Shown here piece by piece: positions 6,095 through 9,355 of a stretch of 9,355 bases of DNA (the stretch's first letter is position 1; every line of letters starts with the position of its first letter). A model generated the notes under the pieces. The model was given only the letters and a program-made list of their open reading frames with translations. It searched no databases and was not told the DNA's origin. A program made the position numbers and the translations under genes. This DNA comes from Planctomycetota bacterium (lineage in GTDB: Bacteria; Planctomycetota; Phycisphaerae; Sedimentisphaerales; Anaerobacaceae): the NCBI GenBank assembly GCA_023135255.1, contig JAGLTN010000090.1, forward strand, positions 1-9,355. The letters run 5' to 3'.

Positions 6095-7202
6095 ACCTAT
6101 TAAAAAAACCTTTTGATTTAGGCGAAACAGATTTATTTTCCATCTCAGCAAATTCTCTTAAAAGCTTTTGTTGTTTTTCATTCAGCTTTACAGGCGTTTC
6201 AATGTGTATCTGTACAAAAAGATCTCCTTTTCTTGAAGTCCTGACATCAGGCAGACCCTGGCCTTTAATCCTGAAAACATTTCCGTATTGGGTTCCTGGT
6301 GGTATCTTCAACTTCTGCGTGCCCTTAACCGTGGGCACATCGATCATTGCACCCAAAGCCGCCTGAGTAAAGCTTATCGGCACAACCGCGATAAGGTCAT
6401 TGCCGTCCCGCTGTAAGAACTCATGTTTTTTAACCCTTACATAGCAGTAGAGATCTCCTCTCGGTCCGCCTCTTTGACCAGGTTCACCTTCATTTGCAAC
6501 CCTGATGCCCTGCCCTTCATGAACGCCTGCCGGTATCTTTATACTGACAATACGTTTTTTAGGAACATGACCGGCACCTTTGCATTTCTTACACGGGTCG
6601 CTAATGTATTGACCGCTGCCTTTGCACTGGGGGCATGTAGAGACCATCTGGAAAAATCCCCCGCCTCTTGCAACCTGACCGCTTCCGCCGCAGGTGGGAC
6701 ATTTGCCCGGACTCCTGCCCTTGGCACATCCTGAACCGCTGCAAAGATCACAGGTATCTTTCTTGGTAAACTCGATCGTTTTTTCAACACCGTCAGCAAT
6801 ATCATCAAGAGTAAGTTCAACGGTTGTCTCCAGGTCGTAGCCTCTTACCGGGCCTGCATGTCTTGCTGTTCTTCTGCCTCTGCCGCCGCCAAAAATCCCA
6901 CCGAACATATCATCGAAACCGAACATACCGAAGATATCTTCAACGTTCATCCTGGAGAAGTCATGCATACCGGCTCCGCGCAGACCATCATGGCCGAACT
7001 GGTCGTATCGCTGCCGTTTTTCGGAATCGCTTAACACTTCATAAGCTTCAGCACATTCTTTGAATTTTGCTTCTGCCTCTTTGTTGTCCGGATTTTTGTC
7101 CGGATGATGTTTCATCGCCATCCGACGATAAGCTCTTTTTATATCATCATCGGAAGCGCCCTTAGCAATCCCAAGCACTTCGTAATAATCACGTTTGGCC
7201 AT
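6078..7202 (-). CDS. dnaJ: Chaperone protein DnaJ (Hsp40, type I)
   Basis: DnaJ delivers unfolded clients to DnaK and stimulates its ATPase. The 374-residue protein is a complete type I Hsp40. The J-domain spans residues 1-70 with HPD at 33-35. A Gly/Phe-rich linker covers about 80-107 ([16 protein letters not shown]). Four zinc motifs follow: CDLCSGSG 151-158, CPTCGGSG 168-175, CPQCKGSG 190-197 and CKKCKGAG 204-211. The C-terminal client-binding domains end near 345. The last residues, RLYPSG, are encoded by the end of the repeat that fills the gap to grpE, so the tail is probably a secondary extension. The start at 7202 has a weak AGGG upstream. The gene is 82 bp downstream of the second groEL, with a possible hairpin in the gap. 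The partner dnaK is not in the window. Confidence 0.97.
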   Translation of the reverse strand: MAKRDYYEVLGIAKGASDDDIKRAYRRMAMKHHPDKNPDNKEAEAKFKECAEAYEVLSDSEKRQRYDQFGHDGLRGAGMHDFSRMNVEDIFGMFGFDDMFGGIFGGGRGRRTARHAGPVRGYDLETTVELTLDDIADGVEKTIEFTKKDTCDLCSGSGCAKGRSPGKCPTCGGSGQVARGGGFFQMVSTCPQCKGSGQYISDPCKKCKGAGHVPKKRIVSIKIPAGVHEGQGIRVANEGEPGQRGGPRGDLYCYVRVKKHEFLQRDGNDLIAVVPISFTQAALGAMIDVPTVKGTQKLKIPPGTQYGNVFRIKGQGLPDVRTSRKGDLFVQIHIETPVKLNEKQQKLLREFAEMENKSVSPKSKGFFNRLYPSG

Positions 7203-7236
7203 TTTTGCCCTGATGTTTAAATATTAAAAATATGCC

Positions 7237-7268
7237 GGGTATTCATACAGTTACCAAAACGAACACCC
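7237..7268 (-). terminator. Hairpin between the second groEL and dnaJ, possible terminator or attenuator
   Basis: On the minus strand GGGTGTTC (7268-7261) pairs with GAATACCC (7244-7237) through eight pairs, one of them G-U, around a 16-nt loop. It is followed by GGCATATTTTTAATATTT. The T-run is short and interrupted, so it may be a weak terminator that reduces dnaJ relative to groEL, or a processing site. Confidence 0.35.
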
Positions 7269-7284
7269 GCATAACCAATCAAAC

Positions 7285-8907
7285 TTACCTTACAGAACCA
7301 TGTATAGGCTCCTGTTCCTCATCTTTAAGGTCAGTAATAATAACCTTGGTAGTGAGCATCAATCCTGAAACAGAAGCTGCATTTTGCAGAGCTGTTCTCG
7401 CAACCTTAGCGGGGTCAATAATGCCGACCTTGAACATGTCGACAAATTCACCCTTGCTGGCATCATAACCGATCTTGCCGTCTTTTTCAAACTTCTCTAA
7501 AAGCTGAGCAACAATAACATCGCCATGTTCGCTTGAATTTTCAACGATTTGAGCTGTCGGAGCCTTAAGAGCATTTTTGACAATATCAAAACCGAATTTC
7601 ACATCGCCTTTAACTTTCGCTCTGGCCTTTTCAACCTCAGCAATAGCTTTGAGGAATATGACACCGCCGCCTGCAACAACACCTTCCTGTGTCGCAGCCT
7701 TTGTAGCATGAAGTGCATCGTCAAGCAGGTCTTTCTTTTCTTTCATCTCTGTTTCTGTAGCAGCACCCGATTTAATGATAGCTACGCCGCCTGTAAGTTT
7801 TGCGAGTCTTTCCTGGAGTTTCTCCCGGTCATAATCACCTGAAGCCTTCTCCATAAGTTTTCTGAGCTGCTCACAACGCGCCTGCAGGTCTTTCTTTTTG
7901 CCTGCGCCTTCGATAACAGTTGTCGACTCTTTGTCGATAACGATTTTCTTGGCTTTGCCCAACTGAGAAAGCTCAACAGTTTCCAGCTTGATACCAAGGT
8001 CCTTTGTTATAACAGTACCTCCGGTAAGGATCGCCAAATCTTCCATCATTGCTTTTCTTCTGTCACCAAAGCCCGGAGACTTAACACAGCAAACTTTCAA
8101 AACGCCCTGCAAACGGTTGATCACCAACGCTGCCATTGCTTCGCCTTCGATATCCTCAGCGATGATCAACAAAGGCTTAGCGACCTGTGCAACCTTTTCC
8201 AGCAGAGGAACGATCTCGCGAACGTTAGATATCTTGTCTTCGTGCAGCAGAACATAAGCATCTTCAAAAACAGCTTCCATGCTCTTGGTATCTGTAATAA
8301 AATAAGGAGAAACATATCCCTTATCGAACTGCATACCCTCAACGATCTCCAGCTCGTTGCCCATACCCTTACCTTCTTCGATCTCGATAACACCCTCTCT
8401 GCCAACCGCATCGATAGCATCAGCAAGTATCTCACCAACCTGGGAATCATTATTAGCACTAATGGTAGCAACCTTAGCGATATCGTCATGGCCCTTTACA
8501 GGCACCGCGACAGACTCGATGTATTTTGTCACAACAGCCGCTGCCTTGCTAATGCCACTGCGAAGAGCTGTCGGGTTAGCGCCGGCTGCTACGTACTTTA
8601 GACCTTCATTGTAAATAGCTTCAGCCAATACAGTTGAAGTAGTCGTGCCGTCACCGACCAGGTCAGAAGTTTTGCTTGCAACCTGATTGATCATCTTAGC
8701 ACCCATATTCTGGAACGGATCAGGCAATTCGATCTCTTTACTTACAGAGACGCCGTCTTTAGTAACCTTTGGGCTGCCCCAACTTTTATGCAGAATAACA
8801 TTTTTGCCCGTAGGCCCTAATGTCACCCTTACTGCATCGGCTAACTGGGTCAGACCCTCTTTTAGCTGGCCTCTTGCAATATCATCAAACATCATTTGTT
8901 TTGCCAT
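7285..8907 (-). CDS. groEL: Chaperonin GroEL, second copy without GGM tail
   Basis: This is a 60-kDa chaperonin subunit forming the tetradecameric folding cage with GroES. The 540-residue protein is full length and alignable throughout. ATP-site motifs are intact: VTLGPTGKNV (28-37), GDGTTTSTV with Asp86 (85-93), and DDALHATKAA with Asp397, the position of the hydrolytic Asp398 in E. coli; EGVVAGGG follows. The apical binding face keeps GYVSPYFI (197-204) and AMAALVINRLQG. The C-terminus ends ITDLKDEEQEPIHGSVR and lacks the GGM repeats that normally line the cavity floor. Start ATG 8907 has AGAGG at 8921-8917. It lies 31 bp after groES and is probably co-transcribed with it. A canonical GGM-tailed groEL sits on the other side of groES, so this is the variant copy, probably active but with altered clients or cavity. 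Confidence 0.96.
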   Translation of the reverse strand: MAKQMMFDDIARGQLKEGLTQLADAVRVTLGPTGKNVILHKSWGSPKVTKDGVSVSKEIELPDPFQNMGAKMINQVASKTSDLVGDGTTTSTVLAEAIYNEGLKYVAAGANPTALRSGISKAAAVVTKYIESVAVPVKGHDDIAKVATISANNDSQVGEILADAIDAVGREGVIEIEEGKGMGNELEIVEGMQFDKGYVSPYFITDTKSMEAVFEDAYVLLHEDKISNVREIVPLLEKVAQVAKPLLIIAEDIEGEAMAALVINRLQGVLKVCCVKSPGFGDRRKAMMEDLAILTGGTVITKDLGIKLETVELSQLGKAKKIVIDKESTTVIEGAGKKKDLQARCEQLRKLMEKASGDYDREKLQERLAKLTGGVAIIKSGAATETEMKEKKDLLDDALHATKAATQEGVVAGGGVIFLKAIAEVEKARAKVKGDVKFGFDIVKNALKAPTAQIVENSSEHGDVIVAQLLEKFEKDGKIGYDASKGEFVDMFKVGIIDPAKVARTALQNAASVSGLMLTTKVIITDLKDEEQEPIHGSVR

Positions 8908-8938
8908 TTTTAATTACCTCTACAAAAGTAGTTTCAGT

Positions 8939-9229
8939 TTAGTCTTCAATAATCCCTAAAATATCAGCTTCCTTGAGGATGATATATTTTTTACTATCAA
9001 GCTCTACTTCGCTGCCCATATACTTTGAGTAAAGAACCTTCTGGCCCTTTTTAACACTCATCTTAGTAACAGTTCCATTGTCATTTGTCTTACCAGGCCC
9101 GGTAGCGACAACCTTGCCGATCATTGGTTTTTCTTTTGCAGCTTCCGGCAAAAATATTCCGCCTGCGGTTTTTTCCTTAGCTTCCAACTGCTTTATTACA
9201 ACGCCATCTTCTAATGGTCTGATTTTCAT
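8939..9229 (-). CDS. groES: Co-chaperonin GroES
   Basis: GroES is the heptameric lid that closes the GroEL cavity. The 96-residue protein has the family's start (MKIRPLEDGVVIKQ), the mobile GroEL-binding loop (EAKEKTAGGIFLPEAAKEKP, about residues 16-35), the GKVVATGPG turn and the C-terminal strand with KYIILKEADILGII. Length is normal. The start at 9229 is set by AGGAG (9240-9236) with a 6-nt spacer. It lies between two groEL genes on the same strand, 60 bp after the upstream one and 31 bp before the downstream one, so it may serve both. Confidence 0.97.
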   Translation of the reverse strand: MKIRPLEDGVVIKQLEAKEKTAGGIFLPEAAKEKPMIGKVVATGPGKTNDNGTVTKMSVKKGQKVLYSKYMGSEVELDSKKYIILKEADILGIIED

Positions 9230-9289
9230 AATTGACTCCTGTATTTTTATATTAAGGTTATTAATCTTTTCTTTCTTTGTAAGCTCGTC

Positions 9290-9355
9290 TTACATCATTC
9301 CGCCCATGCCACCCATGCCCGGCATACCACCCATGCCGCCCATGCCGCCTGGCAT
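9290..9355 (-). CDS. groEL: Chaperonin GroEL, canonical copy, C-terminal end only
   Basis: The last 21 codons and the TAA stop of a gene entering from the right edge are visible. They encode only Met, Gly and Pro as GGM-type repeats (MPGGMGGMGG, PGMGGMGGMM at the end), the hallmark flexible tail of standard bacterial GroEL. Its position directly upstream of groES on the same strand supports this reading. A Gly/Met-rich tail could in principle belong to another protein, but this context makes GroEL by far the best call. The regulatory region of the cluster (for example a CIRCE operator) would lie outside the window. Confidence 0.88.
   Translation of the reverse strand: MPGGMGGMGGMPGMGGMGGMM

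Noticed and set aside
5812..6366. 184-codon plus-strand frame rich in Leu and Phe
   Set aside because: It is the antisense of grpE and dnaJ ends and the repeat; the apparent hydrophobicity comes from the complement of Lys/Glu codons.
7988..8614. Several plus-strand frames opposite groEL
   Set aside because: They are shadows of a clearly conserved gene with no domain or ribosome binding site support.

Overview
The window looks like a chromosomal segment of a bacterium with moderate to low G+C. Its bL28, the two groEL genes around groES and the weak Shine-Dalgarno use are compatible with a planctomycete of the Phycisphaerae/Sedimentisphaerales type. That placement is an inference from the look of the proteins, not a demonstrated assignment. 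All housekeeping genes lie on the minus strand. Only two genes, in the middle, lie on the plus strand.

Left part (1-1055, minus): rpmB (ribosomal protein bL28), a strong intrinsic terminator, gatC, and the N-terminal third of gatA (cut by the window edge). GatC and GatA are subunits of the tRNA-dependent amidotransferase that makes Gln-tRNA(Gln) and/or Asn-tRNA(Asn). Next comes a 377-bp gene-free stretch (1056-1432). It holds the rpmB ribosome binding site, one copy of a dispersed intergenic repeat, and a possible promoter for the plus-strand pair.

Centre (1433-4860, plus): two genes overlapping by ATGA. The first is a polytopic membrane protein with a soluble helical-repeat C-terminal half, resembling the DUF6057 proteins known mainly from Bacteroidetes. 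The second is a membrane-anchored protein with one c-type heme motif (CVNCH) followed by a TolB/PD40-like beta-propeller. Together they look like an uncharacterised envelope system, and they are the least ordinary content here. Immediately after their stop codon lies a decayed fragment of a second fmdB gene.

Right part (5020-9355, minus): a protein-folding cluster read right to left. It runs groEL (only the GGM-rich C-terminal end is in the window), groES, a second complete groEL without the GGM tail, dnaJ, grpE and an FmdB-type zinc ribbon gene. dnaK is absent. The dnaJ-grpE gap is filled by a second copy of the same repeat found upstream of rpmB. That copy overlaps the end of dnaJ and supplies the last residues of DnaJ.

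The most useful leads are the membrane/cytochrome-propeller pair, the dispersed three-block repeat that has entered the dnaJ reading frame, the fmdB remnant at the edge of the plus-strand pair, and the tail-less second GroEL. No tRNA, rRNA, CRISPR array, transposase or phage gene was seen.
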